A stretch of DNA of 64,000 nucleotides from the NCBI RefSeq assembly GCF_025698545.1, contig NC_068575.1, forward strand, positions 57,669,980 through 57,733,979, given 5' to 3'. The notes beneath the pieces were generated by a model that ran no database searches, was not told the DNA's origin, and worked only from the letters and a program-made list of their open reading frames with translations. How positions within the stretch are numbered: the first letter of the stretch is position 1; each line of letters starts with the position of its first letter. The translations under genes and the position numbers were made by a program. Shown piece after piece: positions 1 through 20,528 of the stretch. The DNA comes from Gossypium raimondii (lineage: Eukaryota > Streptophyta > Magnoliopsida > Malvales > Malvaceae).

Positions 1-850
1 CTAGAAATATCATCCACAAACACAGCACTCCCCTCAGTCTGATTATCATTCGCCCTCGATTGAGAATTAACATTGTTAATTAGACTCAAATCTCTAGGAG
101 ACGATACACTCAATGCAGATGCATTTTCAGAGCCGGTCACAGATACTACCTCTGCAAACAACACGCAATGAGCTTATGAATTTAAATCATTATCAAGCTT
201 AATTCTTTCACCAAAAGAAAAAGAAAGAGACATTCAATTGATCATAATATAAACACATACCATCATGGAGGCTATAAAAATCTTCATCCAATTCAGATTC
301 AAATACTGAAAAGCAATCACGCCATGCCAAGTCTGCACTTCCTGTCACTAGCAACCAAACCAAAAATCAAGATCAAATTCATGAAAGCCAGTAAAATACA
401 AATAAAAAAAATGCATCAATCAACTTTAAAACTCAAAGCCCAGAATAACCCTATAATATGAACTCAATTTTTCCATGCCCCCTCTCCATTAAGATCATAC
501 AATTCCAAGACTAAAATTATCATTCATTTATGATTCAATAAAAAACCTAAATAAAAAAAATCGCTTTTTTTTCCCTCAATCAATCCAAGAAATCAAAAAC
601 CAAACAACAAGGTTCAACAACTCGAAGCAAAAACAGATAAAGAAAAAAAAAGGGTAATCAAGAAAAACAATTAACCTTGGACGGTAGAACTAGCACGAGA
701 AAAATCCTTAGAACCAGCAGCAAATTCCCCACTTTCAAGCTTGCGAGAAGAAACCCTCCTTTTAATGGTCTTTCTTCTGCACAGAATCCTCCTTTTCTTC
801 TTCTTTGACAATCCCCCAAAGCTTCCTTGCTTTGAAACACAACTACCCAT
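1..850 (-). CDS. 5' exons of a DUF1336 / EDR2-C-like protein gene (partial)
   Basis: Three exons read in one frame on the minus strand: 676-850, 261-341 and 1-151, the last running off the window. All junctions are GT-AG. The protein starts MGSCVSK, a typical N-myristoylation signal, followed by a Lys/Arg-rich stretch (KKKKRRILCRRRKTIKRR). Exon 2 encodes an acidic, aromatic segment (AWRDCFSVFESELDEDF). This order (MGxCxS, basic patch, then a W..S.FxSxxDEDF block) resembles plant proteins with a C-terminal DUF1336/EDR2-C domain, some of which act in lipid-linked defence or cell-death control. That domain would lie outside the window, so the family call is inference. The start is the first ATG after a short A/T-rich leader. 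The frame stays open across all three exons, which supports a real gene. Confidence 0.6.
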
Positions 851-2295
851 ATTTTCTTCTTTTTCTTTATGTGAAGTTCACAAAAGAAAAACTACATAAA
901 GATGGTAACTTTTTTATATTCCAAATGATGGGCTTCAGTTTTTGACTGTTAGCGTAATAGCATTAGTCTCGAGTGAAATTTCCAAAACAATAGCAGAGAG
1001 TATTAATTACTTTACTGTTTCAAGTCTTAAGCGACAGCTTCGAACTCGGCCGAAGACTTGAGCTTTGAAAAGTCTACAATGGGTCAGGGGGCCCACGTGA
1101 TCGATTAGCTGATCGGACGGTGGTGGTATGTGACACGTGATGGTAGGCAACCTAAATGGATAGCGTCTAGAGCCAAAAGAGATATTGGTTTTCTCTTTTT
1201 TACTTTTAATTTCATTAAAATAATCAACAATTTAAAATTGAATTCAGTATGCTTTTTTTCTTTTAAAAATATTATATAGAATGACCATTTATTCAAATAA
1301 AATATGTAATATGTTTGTCTAATTTTTCAAAGATAAATTCGACGAACGTGCCTTCCATATCCCACATCAGCGGAAAACACCCAAAAATATATCCTATTTG
1401 TTTATCAATCAAATTACTTTCCAGACAATTTTAATTTATGTTAAGATATTTTAGAAAGTCTTTTGAAATTTGATTAATTGCTAAATATCTTTATATATAT
1501 AATATAAAGTAGGGTATTTTTATTTTATATAAAATCAATAAAATTTCAATTATACTTATATTCAAATATATGACATAATAAATATAATTTTTATATTCAT
1601 AAAAAATTTTGGTGAATATTTTTATATAAATTTTAATAAATATAATTATTAGATAATTTATTTTTAGATGTGTCATAATCTAGTATTATATGTAAATTTT
1701 AAATTTATTTCACATGTCAATTGATTTTCAACTCAGCGATGAAATTATAAAAACAGTTACTTTTACAAAATAACATATATTATTTTAAAAATATTTTTAT
1801 ATTTTTATATACAATCTAAAAAGATATATACTATTTAAACCTAAAACATCATATTTCAACTTTATCATATTTAATGGTTCTATGACAAGAGTTAGGATTT
1901 TTTTGAATTAAAGCTTTTTTTTAATTATGAATAAAATAACTATTCATAAATATATCCAATTCCCAACAACAAAAAACCTAGGAATATCGCTTACCCGTCA
2001 CTAACCCGATCCCGAGCAACACAAGTGTCCAAAGTATATTAATCTACTCATATCACCATCAGTCTCCAAAGAGAAAAGATGTACAAAACAAAACAACAGG
2101 CCAAGCATAAATATATGAATAATATGTTCAAGCAATCAGCATTAATTTCATTAGAAAAAAAAAAAAAAAAGGCAAGGTGCAAAATAAATAGATCTTTTCA
2201 AGATCTAAGAACCTACGGTTGTTTAACATTTTTATTGATATTATACAACTATTTATAACTGACATAAATAAAAAGCAATTAACATTACTCCCAAT
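851..2295. other. Intergenic spacer between the DUF1336-like gene and the BIR2-like gene
   Basis: The left end is the promoter and leader side of the minus-strand gene that starts at 850. The right end is the 3' flank of the BIR2-like gene, including an A-run at about 2156-2171. The sequence is very AT-rich. Short open frames here have no recognisable content and are treated as chance. No repeat with clear ends was seen. Confidence 0.5.
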
Positions 2296-4113
2296 CTATA
2301 TTGATTCATCATCTTGGTCTGTGAAAATCAGAGGGAAATCATCAAACTCTTCTGATAAACCATTTTCCTCAGCCATGGTTCGCAATGACTGAGAAACCTT
2401 GAACATGGACCATCTCTTCTTTGGATGAGCAACCACACAGTTGCATCCAATTTTGAGGACCTGCACAATTTGTTCATCATGCCCCTTCCCATACAGATCT
2501 TTGTCAATGGCATCTTTGATTCTCCCTGTGTTTGAGAGATGGTTTACCCAATCCACCAAACCACCTTTGAATCCTTCTTCACCTGCATTAACTTCTAGGG
2601 GTTTTTGTCTGGTTACCAATTCGAGAAGCACGACACCGAATCCGTACACATCGGATTTCATCGAAGCAACCGTTGTGCTTGAACTCTCTGGAGCTATGTA
2701 ACCGAATTCACCTATATCCCTTTTGGCAAAACTAGTTTCATAAACATCTGAAGAAGTCATAAGGCTTGCCAATCCAAAGTCCATTATCCTAGCATCAAAG
2801 TCCTCATCCATGAGAATCACATTGGAACATATGTTCTGCTGCAGAATTGGAGGCTGGCACCCATGGTGCAGCCAAGCTAGACCTCTGGCTGCACCCAAAG
2901 CTATTTGAAACCTAATCGACCAATCTATAGTGGCAGTATTCTCATGTAGCAAGGAATATAGCGTCCCATTTGACATGTGCTTATAAACGAGTAATTTCTC
3001 CTCCTCCACAACACAAAATCCCAAAAGGGGTGTCAAATTTGGATGCCTAAGTTGGCCTAATCTATTCATCTCCCACCGAAACTGCCTCTCGCTGAGCTTG
3101 CAAGTCGTCAGCCTCTTGATTGCAAGGGCTGATCCATCAGGAAGCATTGCCTTATAGGTAGTTCCAGTCCTAGTGGAAACTATGATACTCTCTGGACTGA
3201 AATTGTTTGTTGCAGCCATTAGATCAGCCAATTTAAGCTTCACAAGTGGCTTCTGGAACAATGAAACTTGAGTCAATTTATGAGCCCTCAGCCTCTCAGC
3301 CCAACTACTGTCATCTCCCCTTTCAACAAACCCTTTCTTCCCCATCCCTGCCCCTCTCAAATGGAACCACCACCAAACCCCAAATCCCAACAACATTGAA
3401 GCAGCAGCACCAAAAACACCTGCAGCAATTATAATGGCTAAATTCCTCTTACTCAACCCCCCACACTTTCCAAGAGGATCCCCACAAAGACCACTGTTCC
3501 CAGAAAAATCTGCCTTATCACGATTCTCAAAAGATGAAGGAATAGCACCCGAGAGATCATTATTTGCTACAGAAAACCTTTTCAGCCTATCCAAACCTGA
3601 TAATTGGTATGGAATTGAACCTGAAAGCCTATTGTTTGACAGTATCAGATTGTTCAGATAAGCACAATTTGATAACTCAGGTGGGACCGAACCATGCAGA
3701 TCATTGCTAGACAAATCAAGGGTTACTAAATAAGGCAACCAAGAACATATCTGTGGAGGGATCGTACCAGAAAGCTTGTTAGCGGACAGATCTAAGGTCT
3801 GCAAACTCCGACAGTACTCTAAAGATTGAGGTAACTCTCCCGACAGTTTCATGTCTCGAAGTTCGAGACCTAACAGGCGGTTTTCTTGTTCATTCCAACA
3901 TTGAACGCCGACAAATTTGCATACAAAACCAACAGAATTGTTGTTGAAAGTCCATGAACTCAACCTCCCATCTGGGTCTTTCAGAGAATTCTTGACACCT
4001 TCCAGGCACTTCAAATCATCTTGCGCCGTAGCTGGGAAAACAAGGGCTAGCGAAAACATCCATGATAAAACAAAGCTTAAGATCTTTAACCTCCTGGAAA
4101 AAGATCCCTTCAT
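2296..4113 (-). CDS. BIR2: BIR2-like LRR receptor pseudokinase
   Basis: Single-exon gene of 605 residues. The order is a signal peptide (about 1-30), an LRR N-terminal cap (about 33-72, with C.FVGVQCW), four to five short LRRs (about 75-205), a transmembrane helix (about 225-250), a juxtamembrane region and a kinase-like domain (about 305-585). The sequence matches my memory of Arabidopsis BIR2 (At3g28450) closely along its length, including HKLTQVSLFQKPL and STRTGTTYKA. BIR2 binds the co-receptor BAK1 at the plasma membrane and holds it back from immune receptors until ligand arrives. Kinase signatures are degenerate: the Gly-rich loop is STRTGTTY and HRD is replaced by QQN at 425-427, so the catalytic Asp is missing. 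The AIK lysine (333) and DFG (445-447) remain. Catalysis is therefore unlikely. The ATG at 4113 is directly followed by a good signal peptide. BIR1 or BIR3 paralogs are less likely. Confidence 0.93.
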   Translation of the reverse strand: MKGSFSRRLKILSFVLSWMFSLALVFPATAQDDLKCLEGVKNSLKDPDGRLSSWTFNNNSVGFVCKFVGVQCWNEQENRLLGLELRDMKLSGELPQSLEYCRSLQTLDLSANKLSGTIPPQICSWLPYLVTLDLSSNDLHGSVPPELSNCAYLNNLILSNNRLSGSIPYQLSGLDRLKRFSVANNDLSGAIPSSFENRDKADFSGNSGLCGDPLGKCGGLSKRNLAIIIAAGVFGAAASMLLGFGVWWWFHLRGAGMGKKGFVERGDDSSWAERLRAHKLTQVSLFQKPLVKLKLADLMAATNNFSPESIIVSTRTGTTYKAMLPDGSALAIKRLTTCKLSERQFRWEMNRLGQLRHPNLTPLLGFCVVEEEKLLVYKHMSNGTLYSLLHENTATIDWSIRFQIALGAARGLAWLHHGCQPPILQQNICSNVILMDEDFDARIMDFGLASLMTSSDVYETSFAKRDIGEFGYIAPESSSTTVASMKSDVYGFGVVLLELVTRQKPLEVNAGEEGFKGGLVDWVNHLSNTGRIKDAIDKDLYGKGHDEQIVQVLKIGCNCVVAHPKKRWSMFKVSQSLRTMAEENGLSEEFDDFPLIFTDQDDESI

Positions 4114-7100
4114 GGTTTATCACACACACACGAAAAAAAAAAACCCAGAGTTTTATTTGACTTAGATCACAAAAACAACACTGGATTTCATGTGATAAAT
4201 TTTGCTATTTCTTCTGATACGAGATCGCTTGGAAGGAAGCAAAAAATAGGCGTGAGATGCGTTGAATGGTCTAAAGGCAACAAGTGAAGGCTGAAGGATC
4301 ATTGACTTGGATATCTGTGAGTAATTACCAAACACCATGATTGATTTTATTATTTTCCCTAATACTACCAATATCTTTTCTATTATTTTTCTTGGGAGTA
4401 CTCTTTGTTTTAGACAAAAAAAAGGGGGGTCAGTTTGAATATGATTGTGCCTTCATAGTAACATTTTCATTTTGTTTTACTATTATTCAAATGAATTAGG
4501 TTAAAATACTACAAAATAAAGTTTTAATTTTTATTTAAATCATTTTTTATAATTTATTTAAATACTTATAAAAGTTATACTTCATGTATAAGTGACAGAA
4601 AAAGCAAATTAATAATACTTGTTTTTTTAATATTTTAACCAGAGAATTAATTAAGATTTTGTTGACCAAAGAACTATAAGTGTATGACAGATGATATTCC
4701 TTGCTTCTTACTTTTATTGTGCTACATATTAAAAGGTTGGTTAAGGTGATATAAAAGTTTTAGAATATTGATTTAATTAGTAAAATTTTTAAAATCTGTT
4801 ACTATATTTATTTCAAAATCTTATTTATTTTGATTATCAATTTTAGGGATAATTTTAAAATCTCATCCTATATAAATTATGTATAAATCGTATTTAAATA
4901 TATTTTGATTATCAATTTAATTATATTTTATAATTTTTAAAATAAAAAATTAAATTTTATTATAAATTATAAATTTAATATTTATTTGTCAATTTTTCGA
5001 ATTTTAAAATTTAAATTCTCATATATTTGATTGAGATCCTTAGTAGTAGGAAATATTTTGATAGTTAAGAATATTTAAAAGTTAATTTTTCTAAATCCAA
5101 TGGGTATTCTCCTCTGCAGACAGCCCATCAAGTTGATGGGATTTGGATCTACCCAAATCTTTGTTTCCTTCCGTTTGTAATATTCCAATTATTATTTTTT
5201 ATGAAATTAAAGCGGAAGGTATTGCTCTTTTTTTATTTTTTAGAAAAATTTTTTGAATCTTTACAAGAAAAATAATTTTATCTTTTTATTTTTTTATTTT
5301 TTCATCATAAACTTTTCTTCATAAAAGAAAAAATTAAGGTTTTACAGGAATAAATTTTATATTTTATTTTATCTTTTTCTTTTAATAATTTAATTTAATT
5401 TTCTTAGTAACCAAGAAAAAACCTGGTTGGAAAAACTTCAGTTTTACAAGGAAATAAATTATAAGGAAAATTTAGGTTTCATCTATGCCGCTGAGTAACT
5501 CAATTCTCAATAAAAATTCAATTTTGTTAAAGAATAAAATTAATTTAAAATGAAACAAGTGATCAAAATAAAAAAATTATTAAAGATAGGTGACTAAAAT
5601 GAATGTATAATAACATTGAATTAATAGCGGGTGATCAAGATAAAAACAGTTTTAATAACAATACCTAAAATAAATATTTTTAGTGTCCAAAATGAAAATA
5701 TTTAAAAGTTGGGGTTTTTTTTGGTTTTCAAAATATCCATTGAAACACATTGTTTATTTATCTTTTAATTTCAATTCACGGTATATGGGTGTATTTTTAA
5801 AATGTATATAATCGCATTTAAATTTTTATATTTATAAAATTTATATTTGTTTTATATAAATTTTAATGTGCTTAAATGAGTGTCGATTCGCTAGTATCAT
5901 AAGTGAATTAGATATCAACATAATTAAATAATAACTAAAATATTATTATTTTGTAAAATATATTATTTTATTTTAAAAATGTTTTTAATTTTATACACCT
6001 TTTATACAATATTAATTTAAAACACTCTAATTTTCAATAATTTTTATAATTATATTTATTATTGAGCCAATCTAAGAAGGCTTGAACTCACAAATTCTAT
6101 GTTCAAGACCTGATTCATACACGCCGAATGGGTAGCCCAGCCCATGAGTTGGTTTAAGATATTTCATTTTTAGTGAGTTTTTCTCCTTCAAAAATTTATT
6201 TTTAGAAAATTTATATAAAGGAAAGATCTATTTCTATCAATATAAAATTTATATCTTTTCATAATTTTTATATAATAAATATTTTAATAATATAAACATT
6301 ATATTTTATACTTTATTTATGTAGATCATGGGCGTCAAATTTAGTATAAATTAAAAAAATTAACTATTAAAAAATTCAAATCTAAAAATACAAGATGAAT
6401 TACAATCTCACACAGATATTAAAATCCATAATAAATAGGAAGGAAATGCCATCTGGACATTTACAGTCTCAAGTCCTTGATCTTTGCTAACATTCTAAAA
6501 ATTTCACCCGCAATTTGCATGTATTGTACCAAATATTTAAAAGCTTTAAATTAAAGTCTAATAGGAATTAATCTTTTAATTTTAAATAGGTGAGAGCAAT
6601 TGAGTCTGAGATGTGTATTATTTTGATAAACTTAATTTAGAATATCACGTATAAGTAATTCACTTCACTTCATCATAAAATTTGATGAAATCAAATAATT
6701 AAGTTAAATTTATTATTATTTTGGGCAGGACTTTCGATTTATCAGTTTGCATGTTTATTTCCCTGCCCAGTGCAATATAGTTTGAGCTCATCTATAGCAA
6801 TATTTGAAAAATATCTCGAATGAACGAAGTATATAAAATAGTAAACATCGAAGACGAAAATTTTATATTAAGAGGATTAAATTGAATTGTTAATCTTTAT
6901 GAAGGTCCAAAACCAGAATATAACTATTTCATTCAATGGGGTCCAAAGCCCCTTGCATTCGCCCATGGTAATATGGTAACAATTCAAGAAAAGACAAAGA
7001 CAATATAAAATTTTATATAAATAAGATTAAAGTGAAGATTCGAATATTCATAACCAAATGTTAGATGGAAGTTTTTCTTTATCAAATTCCATGTTTAAGT

Positions 7101-9044
7101 TTTATAATTTTAGTTGATGGTATATAAATTGTACTTGTAATTGTATTTTGTAAATTATTTTAAAATATTAGATTTTAACTTTTTTCAATTTATTTACATA
7201 TCCTGAAAGCAAATTTTTTATTAAAAAAGTTGAATTTTCAATGTAATTTATTTTCTAATAATTTTCCAATAATTTAAGGAAGCATCCATTGTTTGAAAAG
7301 TATAAAAGAGTATAATAAGAAAAATAAAAGCCTAACACTTATTTTCTCTTTCCTTCTCTCCCCAATTTGTTAAATTGAGCTATCTCTCAATTAAAAAAAA
7401 AAAAAAACCTAACAAAAATTTCAGATCAATTTAATTGTGTGTGCTTCATAAACGTGCAATTGAATGCAATTTGAAGTTTCTCAAATCCTAAATCCATTTT
7501 CAAGAACCGCTTTCATCATCAACTTCTCTTTGATATGGTGTTTGATAAACGGAATTTTGACATTTTTTAATTGATTTGAGCACAAACGGAGGATTAGGTA
7601 GTTAAACCCTTTAATTGTAGCGTTTGTTGAATGAGGATTTATAAGAGTTTGTTGAACTAAGACCTTCGAAACAAAAAACGTTGGGATGAGCAACTTTTTC
7701 AACAGTTGTTTAGGAGTGAGATATGTGAAATGACATATCTGACTATACTTGCTCAAAAAAATACTTCTTTTGTCACATACTCTCAAACCAAACAGGTATA
7801 CCAAGATATCAATAGCCTTCTTCACCTGTTTTCATTTTTACCTCCAATGTCCAAAGTAAATCTAAAAAAAAAAAAACTCCACCGTGAATCTATAAAATTC
7901 AACATTGCCATGAGAAATTTTCAATCGAGCCCATTCATCCATTAATATTTATGTACTCTTAATTCATTTTCAATTTATTTGTACAAAATGATTTCTTATA
8001 CAAGTTTACATTAATTGAAATATGCTACTTGACAATTTTATTTTGAGTATGACATAATTATCACTAATTTACATACTAAGAACAGGACATAATTACCACT
8101 AAGAATATAGTTTACAATTATATTGATATGCTATTAATATTTATCATTTTCCACAATGTTAATATTTACAAATAAGAACTTAATAAGTTTGTTTATTTAA
8201 ATATTCAAAAACATTCACTAATTAATTTTCATAAGGGATGTTTTAATTCATTGATAATCTGGGTTTATTTCAATGATTTCACCTAATAAAAACTAAAATA
8301 TTGCAAACAAATAAATACATAACAATAAAATGTGTTATGCCATTATTCATCATTTTACACGTATCAGCTTTCAGCTAAATTTTATCAAACACTTTTAAAT
8401 GTACCGTTAATAGAATCAGTCGATCAAACTAGTCACTGCAATCAACAATTAGCCGATTACCAAACAGAGCCGAGATACTGAATGCTTGTAGATAATCATA
8501 TTATTCATCCAAGAGAGAAACTAAATAAAAAAATATTAAGTTAAAAAATATTAAAATAAAAAGATATATTTGAAGAGTATGAATTTAAGTTTGAATGGGC
8601 TTGTTCTATCATCAGGGCATTTGGGTAGTAGAATTTTGTATTCTCGATGATTTTCGGTAATATGGTTATCAAACAATTTAAACATGTTCTATAGTAATTA
8701 ATCTTATATTCTCAATAATGTTAAGGTTGTAAAAAAAAGAAATTAATATCTAATTTTACATTTTGGTTCAACTTGAAATTTTGGATAATTTTATTTTTTA
8801 TGCAAATATAATATAAACCTAATTAAAAAAATTGTTTTTTTTCCTTCTAAGAGATAAATAATTCCATTATGAATGTTAGTGTGTAATTCTATTCAAAATG
8901 TATCATTCAAAGGATATTGCAAGTTTTAATATAGATATGTGTATATACGGGGCACTTTTTTTGGATGTGAAATGTTTTATTTTACTTTTACTTTCATAAT
9001 AAAAGCTATCAAATTCGTTACAATAAATAATTGATTGAGTTATG
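4114..9044. other. BIR2-like leader/promoter and long AT-rich intergenic spacer
   Basis: 4114-4380 is the probable leader and promoter of the BIR2-like gene. The rest is AT-rich spacer with poly-A/T runs. 5520-5720 contains short phrases such as GTGACTAAAAT that also occur in the long-TIR MITE at 56386-56923, so it may be a decayed relative. 6060-6170 is a more GC-rich island of unknown origin. A 114-codon minus-strand open frame at 7481-7825 has no motif I recognise and is not called a gene. Confidence 0.45.
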
Positions 9045-9190
9045 GCAATTTAGTTTTAGTTCGATTGGTATGAATATTATTATCAATGCAGGAGGACGTG
9101 AGTTCGAGTGCGCTGAAGCGCATTATCCTCCTATTTATGGATTAGAGAGGGGTTATGAATAGTTTTAACCAATGTGTCAAAAAAAAAACA
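9045..9190 (+). mobile_element. tRNA-derived SINE
   Basis: The pol III promoter layout is visible. An A-box-like TAGTTCGATTGG at 9057-9068 is followed about 33 bp later by a B-box-like AGTTCGAGTG at 9101-9110. Then comes a tRNA-unrelated body and a terminal A-run starting at about 9179. This is the size and form of plant tRNA-derived SINEs. It lies upstream of the SIN3-like gene in the same orientation. Target-site duplications were not identified with confidence. A diverged relative lies at 58245-58385. Confidence 0.72.
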
Positions 9191-9985
9191 AATATAATCA
9201 TAACCTAAAATAAAATTGTTAAAAAAAGCACATAATAATGATAAATTAGTAAACCAAGTTTGTAGAGACAATATTAAATCGCCAGTTACTTCTTTATCAA
9301 ATAAATAAATAAATATCTACCATATATATATAAAAAATTATGGAAGAAAATATGAAATAAAGTAATAGTTTGAAAAATAAGGGGAAAAATTTCTCCCAAA
9401 ATCTGATGAACGGAACAAGTACTGTTTGGGAACACCAAGATAAATACAATAATTAAAAAGAATAGCAAATTACATAAAAGCGAAAGAGAAGTCTTAGGTG
9501 GCAACCAAATCAACCTCTCCCAAACCCTAATTCACCAAAATCAGTTAGGAAACTAAAATTAGTATTTCTGTGGGAGAAAATACAACACAGATAAAACCAT
9601 AGTACTAGGATTAACATGATAGATTTGATCTATACATAAAAGATTTTTAAAGAAGCAATTAAAAGAAAGAACAAAAAGACAACCATCGCAAAGTACATTC
9701 ATTATATAAAAAGTTGTACCATAAGAACAAATTCAAGGATTTGATAGAATTTTGAATAATTTTACTAAATATTAAACTTATAAAATAATTTAAATAATTC
9801 GTTTTCTTTTATTTATTTATTTATATACTGTGAATTAAAATATAAATAAATTTAAAATCTCAGTAAATATATCGCTTGTTTAAGGATGCATAGCTTATCT
9901 CATATGAATATAAATACGATGAGAGGCAAAAGGAGTTTGTAAATAAACTCAAACATGCAATCTCCTTCTATTCTCTGCACCAGTT
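9191..9985. other. Upstream flank of the SIN3-like gene
   Basis: AT-rich non-coding sequence between the SINE and the transcribed leader of the SIN3-like gene. It presumably contains the promoter, but no TATA box or other site can be assigned with certainty. Confidence 0.4.
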
Positions 9986-10364
9986 TTTGAAAAACAAATT
10001 TATTTTTATTTTTGTCATTCGGATTTTGACTCTCTCTCTTTCTTTCTCTCACGTACCAAAGGTTTTCTCTTTTTCTCTCTTTTCCTTCGCATATATTCTG
10101 CTTTTCCAATTCCTTCTCTTCACACAACCGAAGATTAGAAAAAAAAAAAAAAAAAAAAAAAAGAAAGAGAAACATAAAAAGGATCATAAGAAAAAGCTAC
10201 TGGATTGTATTTCTGTCTTTTTATTTTTTCTTTAAGATCTGTTACAGAGGAAGTAAGTTTCTTTAACCCAGTTCTTAAAATGGGTTTCTTTTTATTTCTT
10301 CATAGATTAATCCTGTTATAAAATAACAATTCACTTTGTTTTTGTTTTTTGTTTGGTTTAGAGG
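9986..10364 (+). promoter_or_regulatory. Pyrimidine-rich 5' leader with a leader intron, SIN3-like gene
   Basis: A CT-rich stretch (about 10030-10125) and an A-run (about 10139-10162) form a typical plant 5' leader. A donor GTAAGT at 10253 and an acceptor ending TTTAG at 10361 bound a likely leader intron of about 109 bp that ends three bases before the start codon at 10365. The intron is inferred from splice consensus only. A+U- and pyrimidine-rich leader introns often raise expression of plant housekeeping genes. Confidence 0.5.
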
Positions 10365-18163
<7,799 letters not shown>

Positions 18164-19622
18164 TTCAGTATTCTTTCTCAGACCGGCATAAATGGTAAAA
18201 ACCTCCTGAATCTTTATATCTTCACATTTCACAACCACTCACTCTTTCCTTGGAATTTTCGAAGATGGCTTAACCTTCATGCTTTTCTTGCAGCAGCCCT
18301 TGCTTTAACCCAACCTTGAAAAGGCCTTCAAAACTGAAACATGTTTCTTGAATGTTCATAGTTTGATGCTAATTGGTCATACTAGTAGTGAAGGATGATG
18401 AATGGTTAGGAAATGTAAGCATATTTTGTAAAAGTTCATATCAGCCATTATTGTGTAGATAGGGTTTTGCATGATATTTTGTGGGGTAAAAAGGGAAGAA
18501 AATGGATTCTTTTTCAATTGTTACTTGTTAACAAAGTTTCTCATTGACGGGCCAACATGTCTTCTTTCACCTCAGTTTTGATAGCTTCTGTTTCCAATTT
18601 TCACCTCCAACTCTATACTTGATAAAAGATGAAAATATCCTGATTAATATGGAATCTTAAATCGAATTAAGTAACTATGCAAGTTTTAAAATTAGAAAGT
18701 AAATAGCTTTTTTCTTGAAAGTACTTTTGCTTAAATTCTACTATATATTTATAAACAACTAATCCTGCTTAGGTTTATTAATATTATGTATATTCTACTA
18801 GCATTATAAATTTGTTCTTTTATTAAATTTCTAAACATAATCAAGTTCATATATAGTAAATTTAATTTTATACGTATAAGTAACATAAAATAAATGAAAA
18901 TTAGTACATTATAAATTTAAAAATCGAAGCTTAATAGTTTGTCCAAATTTATTGTTTGGGTGTAATATTGTTATCTAAATCTTGAAATTTTATATAGGTC
19001 TTTGAGCAATCAACCAACATAAATAGATAAAGAGGAAAAGTTCCCTTTCTTCACTGTTGATAAAAACTGAAATAATGAAATTTAATAAATAAACAATTTT
19101 AGTATCTAAAATTGATTCGGATTTGAACATCTAAATCTATCATTCACAAAAAAGTATTTAAAAAAGAAACTAAAACATTTGAATTTGTTATAAAATAAAA
19201 TAAATTTAGAGTTAATTTGAATTCAGATATTATCCCACAGAACTGTCAATTTTAGTTAAGCTAAGAAAACGATCATTATATTAAGAAACCCAACCCAAGA
19301 CCAAGTTTAATCTAAGATAAGTTTCAATTTTAAGTCCAGCTGTGGATGCTTAAAGTGTAAATATCACAATAAACAAAAGCATACTTGTACAGCAAGTAAT
19401 GATTTTGAAGTTAATACGGTTAAAAATGATGCCACAATGGATAAGATTTCATTGGAGGGAAACGTCATATGATTAATCATCTATTCTGTCTTTCAACTCA
19501 GCATTTCCAACAAAACCCAATAACTATCCAATGCAAGTATACCGAGGGACTTGAAACAGAGGGGACCTAAAAAAATTATTAATAGAGAGAGAAAATAGAA
19601 AAGAGGATAAACAAAAAGAACT
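18164..19622. other. Convergent 3' flanks of the SIN3-like and SEC13 genes
   Basis: 3' untranslated sequence of the SIN3-like gene (a TTTGTAAA-type AT-rich region follows the stop at 18163, possibly with an intron in the 3' UTR near 18194-18293) runs into AT-rich spacer and then the 3' side of the SEC13 gene. No coding potential or repeat with defined ends was seen. Confidence 0.45.
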
Positions 19623-20528
19623 TCATGGCTCAATAGCATTCACTTCTTGCCACTCATCATCAACCGTTTCTTTCCACAATGTGACATTGTTATTGGCATC
19701 AGCAACAGACAATAAGTTTCCAGTCAGCGACCATGAGATCCTCCAAACTGGGGTCTTGAAATCCTTCAAAATCGTACCCTTCCATTGCTCCCCTTCTTTA
19801 CCGCAAGTCCATATAATAACTTTCCCATCCTGAGAAGCACTTGCAATCGTGCATTTTGGGAGCCCCAAGTTGGGTGCCCAAGCAACATCCCGCACCCAAT
19901 CAGTGTGCATCTGGAGGGCAGGGCTGTAGTCCATCTTCCAACTCCCATTATACAGCCTCCATACTTTGACCATGTTGTCACATCCACCAGAGGCCAGCTT
20001 CTGAACAGGATCCAGTAGACCAGATCCAATGAAAGCACCGAGTGCGGTTGATGGTGCCCACGAGACTGAGGTTACTCCAACAGGGTGAGCTTGCTCTATC
20101 CTGGTGGTATCCCAACTACCATCATCCCTAGCAGTAAAGACTGATATATTCCCATCAGAAGACCCGCAGGCCAAACAGAGGCCAAGCTCATGGGGTGCCC
20201 ATGCAATGGAGTTCACAGATGACTTATGATCATTAAAAACATGGGCCTGCAGCCACTCGTTTTGATTATTTTCCTTCCAGATTATCACCTGGCCATCGTA
20301 AGAACACGATGCAAGGATTGATCCAAACTTGGGATGTGCCCAAGCAACCCCCCAAACAGGTCCTTTATGGCCATGTAGAACAGCAAGTTGCTGTGAACTA
20401 GATCCAGTTATGCCAATGATCTTAATGGTAGTATCAGATGAAGCAGTCGCCAATCGTTTTCCATAATAATCCATGGCAACATCATGGAGTGCATCCTCAT
20501 GACCTGTCTCGATTTTCTGTGCAGGCAT
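19623..20528 (-). CDS. SEC13: SEC13 WD40 protein (COPII coat / nuclear pore / SEA complex)
   Basis: An uninterrupted reading frame of 301 residues, the normal length of plant SEC13A/B. It opens MPAQKIETGHED, a hallmark of the family, and runs as a six-bladed WD40 propeller with blade signatures such as RLATASSDTTIKI, ILASCSYDGQVIIW, KLASGGCDNMVKVW and TIASASQDGKVIIW. It has no signal peptide or membrane segment. SEC13 pairs with SEC31 in the outer cage of COPII vesicles leaving the ER and is also part of the Y-complex of the nuclear pore. The start is the conserved Met, reached after a probable 5'-leader intron. Nothing is disrupted. Paralog A versus B cannot be decided. Confidence 0.95.
   Translation of the reverse strand: MPAQKIETGHEDALHDVAMDYYGKRLATASSDTTIKIIGITGSSSQQLAVLHGHKGPVWGVAWAHPKFGSILASCSYDGQVIIWKENNQNEWLQAHVFNDHKSSVNSIAWAPHELGLCLACGSSDGNISVFTARDDGSWDTTRIEQAHPVGVTSVSWAPSTALGAFIGSGLLDPVQKLASGGCDNMVKVWRLYNGSWKMDYSPALQMHTDWVRDVAWAPNLGLPKCTIASASQDGKVIIWTCGKEGEQWKGTILKDFKTPVWRISWSLTGNLLSVADANNNVTLWKETVDDEWQEVNAIEP

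Noticed and set aside
7481..7945. Overlapping open frames on both strands (114 and 79 codons)
   Set aside because: No recognisable motif, AT-rich codons and overlap on opposite strands; most likely chance or a decayed fragment I cannot name.
9045..9190. Possible tRNA gene because of A- and B-box-like motifs
   Set aside because: No cloverleaf or acceptor stem can be formed; the A-tail and body fit a SINE.
10139..10162. A-run as a possible retrocopy tail
   Set aside because: It lies in the leader of a gene with 21 coding introns; a simple A-run in a 5' leader is more likely.
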